DNA of 64,000 nt from Phascolomyces articulosus (lineage: Eukaryota > Mucoromycota > Mucoromycetes > Mucorales > Lichtheimiaceae). The position numbers were made by a program, and so were the translations under genes. The stretch lies in NCBI GenBank assembly GCA_025677815.1, contig JAIXMP010000019.1, forward strand, positions 372,001 through 436,000, written 5' to 3'. The notes beneath the pieces were generated by a model. It saw nothing but the letters and a program-made list of their open reading frames with translations. It was not told where the DNA came from and ran no database searches. The stretch's first letter is position 1. Each line of letters opens with the position of its first letter. Positions 48,283 to 59,424 of this stretch are shown here, one piece after another.

Positions 48283-49174
48283 TTACTTCCAATTCTTTTT
48301 ATCTTTGTAAAGTTGATATAATTGTTCAAAACCTTGATGCAATTGTCGCACATAATCTTCATAATCTTGATTTTCTTGTCGTAATTGTTCTTGTACCCGT
48401 TGATGTGTATTCCTGATAAATAACAATGAATATATAAAATTATACAAAGTGTTCTTTTTTTAGTAAGAAAAACACACTCAAAATATGATATACCTTGCTC
48501 TGTAATCAATGTGTTCAAAAGGTCGGTTATGTAGTGGACAAATAACTGGAGCATTAATAGCAATACCATTTTCAACTGGAATTGCAGAAGTATCGAATTG
48601 TATTTGTGATACTTGAGACCGTGGTAACTTTATAATTTCTAATTTTTGACATTGATAACCAAAATCAACCTGTGCATGAGCTGTAATGAAACGACGATAA
48701 GCATCTTCACTATGCGTCGTAGCCAAATCTCTCAATTGTGCTATTTCATCGTATTTTGCAGAACGACAGACATGTTCATATGCGTAAATGACTTCTTTGC
48801 TAAGGTCAGTTGTAATCATATCAGCTTGACCACTATTATTCAAATGATCCAAAGTTTTTATATTTTTAATAATAGTTCATGATCAATCACCCAATCTTTC
48901 ATAATATGTATATAGTATTTGATCCATTGTTATTGTTTTTTTTTTAAAAAAAAGAGAAAGTATGAAATTACCGTCTACCGTAATCAAATAGAACCCAGAT
49001 AAATTTGTAATGAACTTTACCATCTTCCTGATAAATGCGTTGAGCTAATGGTGTTCCAATATCTGGTCTATATAAGATGGTCATTATAGGGGGAGCACAT
49101 ATTGAAGGGTTACCGCCAAACTGTTGTGTAATTGAAGAAAATGAAGCTGCTGGATTATTACTGTTTTGATACAT
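48283..49174 (-). CDS. CPLH-family small protein, copy 3 (intact reference)
   Basis: Three exons: 48972-49174, 48494-48832, 48283-48412; 672 nt, 223 residues; both introns phase 2. The first exon carries GTPLAQRI and ends VLFDYGRR. The second has SKEVIYAYEHVCRSAKYDEI, then VICPLHNRPFEHIDYRAR at its end. The third is a charged helix (QENQDYEDYVRQLHQGFEQL). One Cys-Pro-Leu-His plus the nearby Cys/His residues could bind metal, but there is no full zinc-finger spacing. No signal peptide. I know no named family. It is the best full-length representative, since copy 1 at 34.8 kb has a stop codon and copy 2 at 46.7 kb is diverged. Confidence 0.75.
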
Positions 49175-50982
49175 GATGTGAATTAAACGTAAAATTAGGT
49201 TTTTGATGGTATTAGATATGATAGTAATGTTAGGTAGTGGTGGACGATTAATTATAAAATAGAATAACCAGCAAAATCTCTTGATATTTATATTAAAGTT
49301 AAAAAAAGCTATTTATGACTCCTTCTTCAATCATTTACATATGCAGACTAAAACTGGTAGATGGTTTTTATTATTCTTAGCTTTTTCTAATTTACATTGT
49401 CGCGTTTCATTAATACAATACTTGGACTATTGTGATGTTACAATAATTATAAATTTTATACAATGAATTATCAGAAAAAAAAGGAGAATGACTACCTACT
49501 TGCTTTTTTGTGTAAGCTTGAATTGCAACCACCAAGGAAAAAGTCATCTATGGAGATCATTGTCATTATATTATCATATTTAAAATTTTCTTATTTTACA
49601 TCTTTCAATGAGTCAAATACACTCTTCGTTTTTAACAGTGTCGGTATGATTTCTTTTTTGTTCAAAACAATACAATCTGGATGAACGAGCAAATGTAACG
49701 TATCATTACTTACACAGTAATACGGTATGACTATATTGGAACAAAAAAAATCTGCATGTTTTTTTTATAATGACACATAGGCTATATATTCAATCATTGT
49801 CATTTTTTGTTGATATTTTACTCCTATATTATGGATATCAAATTATGATTTTTGCGAATGATGTATTTTTGGTCATTATAAAATCTGTACTCTTCTTGTA
49901 ATTCCTAGCATAAGATTTAATATTGTGTTAGTGTAGTAGTTGATTGATACATAAAATACTAGTGATATATTCTCCTCTAATCGTTTCCGCATTATATTTT
50001 TTTTTACGTATCACCATTGAGTATCAAAGAGCAAAAAAAATTGCAGCTACGATAGTAAGAAGGAGCCATTATAATGAGAGTGTTATGTTTGGCCTTTGCA
50101 ACAACAAAGCATGGTAGGGTTCCTTCGTTGCATCATGTTAATACACACAATAAAAAGAAATTAGAACCGTGCTATTTTACAAACAATATAAACAGCATAG
50201 CCTAATAAAGAACAAACGAAGAAGATGAAGAGGATAATAAAGAAGAATAGGAGCATTCACTCAAGAAAATATGTCGATATTGTATTTATAGACAGCAACT
50301 GGAAATATATAGTTACAAGAGTATTATTTTTCTTGTAGCAGAGTTTACTTTATACATGATGTCGTTCTTTCGTTTTTTTTTTTTTTGTTTTATAAACACC
50401 TTAGAAAAATAACATTCAAAAAATATTCATGGATGTAAAAAAAGTTCAGAATACATTTTTAAATTCAAAAAAATATTCGAGATAAATTTAAATTTGGGGT
50501 ATTTTGTACATACATACACTTGAATATATTGTAAATATATTTTTTTTCTAAAGTGAAAATAAAAGATAATATAAAAAAATAATAATGTGGGGATGCTATG
50601 TTGATTGTTGGGTACAGCCTTTCCTTTTGATTGTTTAATAGCTGGTCTCTATTAAATATTGTCACTTGGTTCTTTTGCGGTGTTTGATCAACAACAATAT
50701 TTATGATGTTTGGCATATCTCACATAAATTGAACAAGGTTATAGTTACTTAGTCTTCCTTTTATTACTTTCAATAATTCCCAAATTTATTCGCTTACAAA
50801 AGAAAACCTTTTTTAAGTCACTGACATTCGTGGTCAATCTGGCGAAATAAATAACAACCAATGACACATTATTTGTTATACCGATATATGATATCATGTC
50901 CGTAAAAGTATTTTTTCAGTTTAATCCAAAAAAAAAGCACAGATTAACAGCTATAACCACTTACTACCTTGTGTTGTACCAA
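49175..50982. other. Intergenic, no supported gene
   Basis: Promoter side of copy 3, then AT-rich DNA. A minus-strand ATG frame at 50465-50716 begins MPNIINIVVDQTPQKNQV and has plausible coding composition for about 45 codons before simple sequence. It may be an exon or element relic but is too weak to call. Confidence 0.45.
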
Positions 50983-51712
50983 CTACACTTTGGATTTCTG
51001 ATATACTAAATGTACAGTTTGAATCTCTGTTCTGTATGTCCCGACTACGTAGCTAGCCGGAGAGCGCAGGGAAATGTAATCTCTATCTACTAAGGACCTT
51101 GTTTTCAGTTTCATTGCCATTTGTTGTAGAAGGTGGGCTCGAATGCGGTCGTCCTCCTTTGTTAAAGTCTTTCGGCAATATCCAACAAAAGTAACATTCT
51201 TCATTTTCTTTTCTTTTTTTTTTTTTTACTTGCTCTTGAAATTTTGGGATATTTGCCTTGATCATTTGGGCTACACCATCTAGAAGCTTCCAAACATATG
51301 GTGGTAGTGTTGATGGATGGAAGTGGGTTAACAATGATAAGAGCGTTCTGAATGCCACTCTAGGTATTATTTTGTCATTTGGATAGTTTTACCATTGGTA
51401 TCGTAATGACACAGCATGAGGACACTCTGTTGCTAAAGTCTCCATTTGCCCCCAAAACATACATCTATCTTTAACTTCCAATGTACGAACATGATTACCC
51501 ATGTCGTTTCTGTTTTTGCGTCGTCTGGCGATGACACCAACCCAGGAACACGAATACTTCTTTATAACAATCAACAAATATAAAAGGACAAGAACAGTGA
51601 TTCACCAGGTCAAAAAGCTAAAGATTTATTTTTACAAAAACATAGCCTTTATATAAGACTATGTAGTGACGCAGCCAGTGTAACATCTAATACTAAAAAT
51701 ATACTACGACAC
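50983..51712 (-). mobile_element. Dispersed element relic, copy 2 (longer, frame-broken)
   Basis: On the minus strand it starts at GTGTCGTAGT (about 51710), carries the same hairpin as copy 1 (ACATAG...CTATGT around 51640-51665), then coding-like sequence in pieces: KKYSCSWVGVIARRRKNRND followed by VKDRCMFWGQMETLATECPH and a stop; RVAFRTLLSLLTHFHPSTLP and PYVWKLLDGVAQMIKANIPK; then, after a frame change at a poly-A run near 51210-51230, FVGYCRKTLTKEDDRIRAH and VDRDYISLRSPASYVVGTY. The broken but still legible frames indicate a dead copy of a protein-coding mobile element. I cannot assign its class, and no terminal repeat pair was found. Confidence 0.55.
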
Positions 51713-52433
51713 CCACATTGGTAATAACTGGTAAATTCCTTGTTTTCTTTCTCCTTTTGCCAATGGTGGCTCCTATGACTTGAAGCACAAACAACAACAG
51801 TAATGACATCATCGTTATCTGAGAAAAGTCAGAAAATGTCTACTATCGGTCAACAACAATGTTTGATATCAAAAAGGTCGAAAAGCCGTGTAGAAAGTAG
51901 TTGTTGCACATGTGCATTCTAGCAAATTCTCTTTACCCAGATGAATGACGATTTGCTGAATCATTTCTGAAGTATAGTAATAATCGTTTTTGCATAAATT
52001 TTTGGTGCTTTACTTTAATAAGCGCGTCTCCGCAGTACAACCTCGGAACCAATATTTAGAACCTCCCGCATGATCAATTGTATCAATTAGTATTGAACTT
52101 GGCAATTATACGCTTAATGACATTGTTCTTATCAGGGTATATATATCCGTAATGGTTTACAGAAATGTCCTGTTTTGTAAACAAGTCCTATAAAAAAGGG
52201 TCATGAGATATTAAATTATTTTTTCCATCAAAGGATATATTCCACATTTATAATAGTATCATCAAACTAAAGTTACGAAACTCATTTAATCCCACTTTTA
52301 AAACAAAAATCCTGATTTTTTTATATCCACTTTTTGTGGTTTCAGATAGTTTAAGCACATTTTATTCATTACAATATGAAATACTTCTATAGATGGTGTG
52401 GTAATAGCAAAAAATGTGAGTAGAACAGAATCT
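51713..52433. other. Intergenic, 3' flank of ornithine decarboxylase
   Basis: No gene or repeat is recognised beyond the element boundary at its left end. Confidence 0.55.
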
Positions 52434-53967
52434 TTACTCAAAAGTGTTGGTGTAAATGACTTCAGATTGTCTAAAGCCATTGAATTGAGAGGCAGCACAA
52501 ATGGTATATGCACCCATATTTTCCCAGTAAATCCAATCACCATCATCCAATACGGGCAATTTGGCCTCCTTGGCAAGACAATCAATTGAATCACATGTAG
52601 GACCCCAGATACTACTTGTAAATGTCTCATTATCTACTCCTTGTTCTTCCCCTTGAGTAAGTGGACTCTTTTTCTTTGCATAGTATTTCTTGCCGCCTTG
52701 TGTCAAAACTTGAGGATAGACCACTTGATGGTCAAATAAGATACAATTAAATGAACCGTACATACCATCATTTACATAGTCTAATTAATTCATAGAATAA
52801 ACAAATATTTTTATGTTAGTCTATTTTTTTGTGCCGTTTACCATTGCCAAAACATTTTTTACCGAAAAAAGTTAAATCAAACTTACACATATACTGAGTT
52901 TGGTTTTCAGCTTTGACTGTACGACGGCCAATGACATGAGTACATGCAGTGAATGCGGAAGCAACATAATAACGACCTGGTTCAGCAATGACACGTACAT
53001 TTGAAGGGAACATGTTATCCACAGCAGGGCCCAAAATAGCAGCGACTTTTTCAAAAGTAATACCATCTTGCACATCGGCACCGGGGAATCCACCACCGAC
53101 ATCCAAAAGATCAAATTGGAAACCAAACTTTTCACCTTGATCAAAGGCCCATCGTGCACGGACCACTGCATCGGCAAATGCATTTTCATCCAAACAACCC
53201 GATCCAACATGGAAACTAATACCAATCACATTCAAGTCCAAATCCTTGGCAGTTTGTAATAAGGTAGGCACATTTTCTAGAGGAGCACCGAATTTCAATC
53301 CAAGTTGACATAATGATTTGGAATCATCTGTCAAAATACGTAATACCAATTCGGCATCAGGATATAACATTTTAATCTTGTGTAATTCTTCGGCATTGTC
53401 AAAGGTCATTTTGGCTACATTGTGTTGGGAAGCATAGCGAATGAAACTGGCTTGCTTGCATGGGTTAGCATAAATGATCCGTTCAGGTTCAACACCTAAT
53501 GACAAAACTTGTTGAATTTCCGACTTGGATGCACAGTCAAAACCAACACCAATCGCAGCTAAAAGCTTCACCACCATGGGGTCAGGGTTTGATTTGATGG
53601 CTATATAGTATTAAATTGTTTTGATGAGTTAATATAAATACAAAAAAAAATAGAAAATAGAAAATAGAAAATAGATAAAGCACTATCTACTAAACTTACC
53701 AAAGAAAGGTTCAATGCGTGGCAAAAGAGATTTCCATCGCAAATGTTGTCGATACACTTCACCAATATCAGCAACGAAAAACGCGTTCTCTTGATCTGAT
53801 TCCCATTTCAAAGTAGAAATCGATTCGATTTTTTGTTCAATAACTTGTTGAACAGGTGAATTGTGAATCACTGGTAGATCCAAAGATAATTGTTGTTGTT
53901 GTTTCAAAGACAAGGGCATATTTTCGCAAGGTTTGTCGACCAAGAGTGTCTGGAGTTCTGTACGCAT
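52434..53967 (-). CDS. ODC1: Ornithine decarboxylase
   Basis: PLP-dependent enzyme converting ornithine to putrescine, the first step of polyamine synthesis (EC 4.1.1.17), cytosolic. Three exons: 53700-53967, 52887-53600, 52434-52780; 1329 nt, 442 residues. Key sites: the PLP Lys92 in [10 protein letters not shown] (the codon before it spans intron 1), FHVGSGC, the glycine loop [19 protein letters not shown], and at the exon 2/3 junction [28 protein letters not shown] gives catalytic Cys390. An insertion (about 358-380, Lys/Gln/Gly-rich) precedes that motif. Start: the ATG at 53967 is the first in the frame; upstream TTG is ignored. A TATA-like TTTATAAAA lies about 90 nt upstream of the ATG. 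All catalytic residues are intact, so it is expected to be active. The allantoicase and CorA genes nearby are not pathway partners. Confidence 0.95.
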
Positions 53968-54807
53968 GATTGGTTTGTTCAAAGTCGTTATGTATGTGGG
54001 AGAGTTTTTTTAGATAAAGAAAAAGAGAGCGAGAGAGATAATGAGGTTGCGAGTTTTATAAATATGTATATATAAGAAACTCGTTATATATAATATGGAT
54101 AGTTTTTACGAGAATGTAGATATAATAACAATAACTAGCTTTCAAAGCAACAGCCAAGGAGGAAAGCCCCGCCGATTGAATAAGCTTGCGACTAGTTTGG
54201 TTTCTGAAGTCGTGATGGGCGTGACAACGGACTCAATGAAACAAGTCCGTCTAAGAAAAGAAGTAAGAGAAAAGGGTTGAAAAAAAGTGTATGTGTGATG
54301 AATATATACACTTGAGGAAAATTAAGATTTAAATAAAAAGAAAGATGAAGAAATTGTTTTTTTTGTAAAGAACAATGAAACAAAAAAGAGAAGAAGAAGA
54401 AAAAAATAGATTGAGTCCTTTTTTTTATATAGACAGGGTCTAGAAAAGAAGAAACAAGGGTAGCCTTGACGAAAAAAAAAAAGCGCGTGCGTTTTTTTAC
54501 GTATTGTTTAAAATAAACAAGCTGCGACGAGAAAATTTTTTTATAAAAAAAGACTCACTCGATCTAGAGCCAATCAGCAAGTTGTACAAACGCGAGGTGA
54601 TTTTCGGTTTTTAAGTGTTTGTTGCTGCCCTGCAGGCCAAATTTCCAAAGTTTGTTATTTGCAAGGGAGTTTCAGTTCCAATCTTATGCTTATCAGATCA
54701 TCTATTAAGTATTCTTTGATAAAATAAAAACAAGGTTTTTTTTTCTAATAGTAACCCTGGGATTTTTCAAGTTTGGTGCAACGATTGATTACTATTTTTT
54801 TTATTCA
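53968..54807. other. ODC promoter region
   Basis: Contains the TATA-like box of ODC near 54055 and, further up, an inverted repeat ACGGACT (54227-54233) / AGTCCGT (54244-54250) with CGG and CCG ends, as used by fungal Zn2Cys6 regulators. A plus-strand ATG frame at 54095-54280 lies wholly in this promoter and is treated as accidental. The right end is the 3' flank of the prenyl synthase homologue. Confidence 0.5.
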
Positions 54808-56278
54808 TTAATTTTTTCGACGTATAAGGTTGGTTGAAAGTTGTGCTAGTGCCGATCGAGCGTCGGACGGTGGAAGTTGGTTGATGGACTCGATTGCAGA
54901 TTGACAATGTGACTCTGCAAGTGCAAGGGTCTTTTTCAATCCTCCGCTTTGATACACATATAATCGAGCCTGCATATTATTATCACCATCAAGAATGTTG
55001 ATATTAATTAAAAAGAAATCTAATCTCTTTTTTTTCCCATACACATTATATATTCTTATTTTACCTGTTCATGATCATCTGGTTGGCTAAAGCGCCGTTC
55101 GATCATGGGTAAGAGTTCAGGTATAGATTCAGAGGCGAACATGACAGGGGCACCAGCTCTAAATGATGAATTTGCACTAAATTCCAATACATCTTCCACC
55201 AACTATATATGTAATGTATAATTACTCAATTATTAAAGTACAATTCGTTACACACACACACACGCACACACACCTTTATCTCGTTCTTCTTATTCACATA
55301 TCAAGATCCGAAAACATCCATTTTATATACAAGTATAATAAAACAAAAACTTACTTGATACGCAACACCAAAATGCCGACCAAATTCGCATGCATATTTT
55401 GCATCATCCATCGATGCTTTACCCAATACTGCGGAGCCTTTACAACTTTGTGCGATTAAACTGGCTGTTTTCATATCCGTTTGATCCAGATAATATTCAA
55501 GTGCACTGTTCTTCTTATTATTATCGATATGATCCGCTTCTGATTCTGATGTCAATACCATGGGTTGTTTCTTGACCAAATCCATAAATTCACCTTCCAC
55601 CAAATGGGCAATACAAGTCGCCATCAATTCCACACATTCAGCATTTCGTAAATAAGCCAAAGCTAAAGAAGCACGCGATAATAAGAAATCACCTGCCAAA
55701 ATAGCCATCTTGTTACCCAAATCCCCATTTTCTTCTAATACATCATCATGTAATAAGGAGGCTGCGTGGATCATTTGTGTAATTTCTGCTAATCGTCGTT
55801 GTGTATCGATAATCTGTCCTCCTCCAGTGGTTGCTTGGGCTGTAAGTAAGACGAGCAAGGGTCGAACTGGTTGTCCATCATCACACAAGAAATGCGTCAT
55901 CATGGTATTTAAAAATGGATGACCACTCCCAAGGAGTTTACTCAAGTTGCCTTTGAGTTCCCAAAGATCAGGTCCAACCAATTTGGCTGGGTCAAATATC
56001 AATCGTTTATCTCCTTCCCCATTTTCATCCACAACTAAACCTTGGGCTTCATTTAAAGCTTGTTCATAGGTTTCGGCTTGTCCAGTAAAAGGAGCTGTCA
56101 ATGGTTTACTTCCAAAAGTATTACGAAACGCGTCTATACCTTTACTAAGAGGTCCATGGGTCAGTGCTGCAGCAGCTGCTGCTGCAACACTCACAGGTGG
56201 TGGTTTTAAAGCGAATTGTGGTCGGCATGTATGAAATGGGCGTGATGCTTGACGAATGAATGGTCGTAATAATGTCAT
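54808..56278 (-). CDS. Trans-polyprenyl diphosphate synthase homologue lacking both Asp-rich motifs (PDSS2/Dlp1-like)
   Basis: Three exons: 55355-56278, 55065-55202, 54808-54969; 1224 nt, 407 residues. The N-terminus (MTLLRPFIRQASRPFHTCRP) is Arg-rich without acids, a typical mitochondrial presequence. The fold is that of COQ1-type synthases, which make the ubiquinone side chain: SGHPFLNT, RPLLVLLTAQAT, MIHAASLLHDD, GNKMAILAGDFLLSRASLAL, HLVEGEFMDL. But the first DDxxD is DDVLE (178-182), followed directly by ENGDLGNKM so that the usual RRG stretch is deleted; the second is EDVLE (311-315), also followed by a deletion; and the IPP-binding Lys of GKxxRP is Gln (GQPVRP). Such losses typify the non-catalytic partner subunit (human PDSS2, fission yeast Dlp1). 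That role is my inference; a diverged active enzyme is less likely. Confidence 0.82.
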
Positions 56279-57969
56279 TTTATATATATTATACTTCACT
56301 CCCCCACTTTTTGTTTTGTTGTTGTTATGTTTTTGGTTCTCCTCCTTTTGACAACAAAAAAAAATTATCAAGGAAAAAAAATCATTAGATTTTGCAACTC
56401 CACTCACCAGCTACCCGGCCGATTTATCCGAGCAATTTTCTAAAGTGATCGCCTCAAGGTGTACTATGGTTGTTTTTACAATAGCTCATCATAAAGTACT
56501 AGGAATCAAGAAGTTTTAAATGGAATAACTATTGTATTTGGGGAAATCACTTTTATTTAATTTCTCATAAAGGATATAAAGTTTTGAAATGTAGAGAGAA
56601 ACGGACCAAGATTTATTATATTCCAACATACCTCTTTTGTAACAATTAAATTGTATCATCTTTCCCTAACAAATCACTTTATCCCTCTAGAAAAATAAAT
56701 ATATTAATGTAATAGTCTAATGATGACTTTACCATCAAATGATAGCTCTTTTCCTGATTGAGTTCTCAAAACAAGCTTTTCTTTGTTGTATACGGCCACG
56801 TTTAAAATTCAATGGAGTTTTACATCTAACATGCTTATTAATGTTTGTACGTAATAGAATAATGTTGACAGTCAAATGGAACATTCGGATATATAAACAG
56901 ATACTTATATGTTTCAAAACAGAGGTGTTTTTTATTTTACGTATTTCTAATTTTAAACACAATAGCGAAATACTCAGTTTAATAAATGTCGATGATGGTC
57001 AAAAAAAAAAGGCTTGTGCCTTCATATTCTCATATTCTTATTTGCTATTTGCGATTGCTGATTTTTTATCTCCTCCCAAGATATTAAGTAGCAATATTTG
57101 GTAGATGTTTTTGGGTTAATAGTAAATTTACTATTTATGAGTGATCATGAAGGGGATACTAGGAGGATGTGCATTAGGGTATATAAAATATAAGAAAGAT
57201 ATTAAGGAAGGATTTATTTGTCGATGGTGTCAGATTTGTTATATATGCAAATCATTACAATTATTATTTTAAATTCACGCAATGAGATGATGGATTATAT
57301 ATCTCCCACAAATAGGAGGAGAGATAAATTCATTGTCAAGTTTTGAAAGGAATGAAAAAAAAAATGAATATTATTCTGATGTGGTAAAGACTGAAAAGAG
57401 GATGATTGTAGCAAGGTAGTAAGTAACTCACCAATATTCCATTTTTTAAAACGTACACAAGTATAAATAAACGCCATATCATAGAACAAATAAATCTCAC
57501 TTTACCGATAGTTGCTATATTTTTTTTTGTACCTATAGTATTTATATATAATAGATTGTATGATAACGATGATGGTTATGCATGATCCACAATAATATAG
57601 GTGTTGTATGTACTTTTATCTGTAACTACTATTAAATTATTTTACGATGTTCTACTATTGAGATATAATTTTTACCTTATTACCATACATATGTTTTTCT
57701 TGTAAAGATGTAGTCTTGTTCTTTGAGAGGGGGATGTGAAAAAAAGAGAAAAAAAGGATGTTGACGTAATTCAGGATGTGTAATTCGGCTTGACTTTTTA
57801 TAGAATGAAATGGACAACCACCAAACAATACCTTTCCTATTTATGAAGGACAGATCAATAAGTTTCATATCTTTTCTTCTTTATTTCTTTTTCTACGACT
57901 TTTGTTTCTATATTGTTCTCTTTTCTTTTTTTTCTTTTTTTTTTTTAAAAAAAAAACAACCCAACAATA
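56279..57969. other. Intergenic, no supported gene
   Basis: Promoter side of the prenyl synthase homologue. A minus-strand frame at 56735-56962 ends with a basic RGRIQQRKACFENSIRKRA stretch and might be an element relic, but has no start or partner. Pyrimidine-rich DNA precedes the next ATG. Confidence 0.5.
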
Positions 57970-58416
57970 ATGCCATCACGTCCCAATAAATACTCGAAAA
58001 TCTCTATTGAAGTTCGCAACCAACTCATCACTCGAACCATAATAAACAATGAACGCCTCCCAACCGTTAGAAAAGAATTAAAGATTGCAAAGTCCACTAG
58101 CCATGCTATCATCAAAAACTTTCGCGTCAATGGTCAGGTCGCTCCTAAACCACGCGGTGGTTCACACCCTAATAAAATTCTTGAAAAACACCTCACTTTT
58201 ATTCATGATACCATTCGCGAGCACAAAAATCAAAAAATCAAAATAACATTGGCAATACTTAAGAGCAAATTGGAATCGCACTTTCCAGGCTTCACCATTT
58301 CTACCATGACCATTTCGCGGTATATCAAAAGCGACATTGCCCCTCTTACTCTGAAACAACTAACCACTTTTCCCCGCGACGCACCCAATCCAAATAACAG
58401 TCAATCATCTGCTTGA
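57970..58416 (+). CDS. Tc1/mariner-type HTH DNA-binding protein without a transposase catalytic domain
   Basis: 148 residues, single exon, ATG start. Two helix-turn-helix units separated by a Gly-rich basic linker, as in the paired-like N-terminus of Tc1 transposases: first HTH about 15-52 (LPTVRKELKIAKSTSHAIIK), linker KPRGGSHPNKIL, second HTH about 75-120 with SHFPGFTISTMTISRYIK. The frame then ends in an Asn/Ser tail (PNPNNSQSSA). No DDE domain is present downstream. The ORF is intact, so it may be a domesticated DNA-binding protein or a cleanly truncated element. It sits in a TE-rich neighbourhood (a LINE ORF1-like relic follows). Confidence 0.7.
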   Translation: MPSRPNKYSKISIEVRNQLITRTIINNERLPTVRKELKIAKSTSHAIIKNFRVNGQVAPKPRGGSHPNKILEKHLTFIHDTIREHKNQKIKITLAILKSKLESHFPGFTISTMTISRYIKSDIAPLTLKQLTTFPRDAPNPNNSQSSA

Positions 58417-58889
58417 GTGAATAAACTTGCTCTGTGGGATGGCGTCAACTACCTTGAATATAAGTGCTTTATTTTTATCCATATTTCTTTTTTTTCCCCT
58501 CATTTCGTTATTATTATCTTTCCTTTCATGTTATTGTAGGATAGTTTATGTAATTTTATCTCTGTCATCATTACTTCATTTAATATTTCTCAATAAATCA
58601 TAATAACCAACCTCACCTTTCCTCAGCAATAACCATCTGACATTTCTGGATTCAATTCAAAAACTAAAAGAGGATAACAAGATATAAAGTACGTACATTG
58701 GAAGCAGTTTTAGCATTGTCTGTAAAAAATCCTAATTTATACGTATATAACTTCAATAGCCAATAAAAACCCAGAATTATATTCTTTTGATTCAAGCATT
58801 AGAAGCCCTTGCTCCATTTGTTCAAACATTGTACGAATTCAGTATGACGTTTATCTTCGATAGGATTGTGTTCTTGATTGGATTGCACG
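58417..58889. other. Spacer between HTH ORF and retroelement relic
   Basis: AT-rich. I looked for the missing DDE domain of the preceding Tc1-like ORF and found no matching frame. Confidence 0.5.
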
Positions 58890-59424
58890 ACATGAAGATC
58901 TAGAGGTCTGTCAGACGCGTACTGTTTTTCCACCCGATTCAGTGCAGTCAGGTAACCCTACCGAAGTCATATCTTTTACATTACCTCGCATGTCATATGC
59001 GAAGGTTGTACAAAAACAACGAGACTCATTAATGCAGCATATCGAAACGATTGTACAACAGTCTGAAGCTTCATACTCACAGAACCCTCTAGTGACCATT
59101 CACTCTAGAGTATGGTGACCTTCTCGCTCTATTGCATTATGCACAGTGGTCCTTTTTGACGTAAGCTCTCACACCAAGAATGCTACCAAATTAATTTCCC
59201 TTCTCAATACACAATATCCTTCTAATTGTGGTGGCGACCATACTAAGGAAGGACCAAGGATAATTTTGGAACTGAACTTGCCTACTGAAGAAAATGTATC
59301 TAAAGCCCTTACAGAAGGCCTTTTGTTACCTGATAACTCTCGGATCCTTCCGTGTAAATCTCTCTCTCCAGATGTGAAGATCACCAAGGTAAGACTTACT
59401 GACCTACCAAGATTCTCCCCTTAG
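58890..59424 (+). mobile_element. LINE ORF1-like remnant
   Basis: One frame reads protein-like from about 58910 (PPDSVQSGNPTEVISFTLPR, then MSYAKVVQKQRD) to a stop near 59117-59119. After a frame change it continues VLFDVSSHTKNATKLISLLN and LELNLPTEENVSKALTEGLL, then SPDVKITKVRLTDLPRF, ending at a stop at 59422-59424. The pattern resembles the nucleic-acid-binding first ORF of non-LTR elements as I remember it from Mucorales genomes. No reverse transcriptase follows. Truncated and frame-broken. Confidence 0.5.

Noticed and set aside
54095..54280. 61-codon ATG frame upstream of ODC
   Set aside because: Lies in the ODC promoter on the other strand and matches nothing. Its GC content is explained by regulatory sequence.
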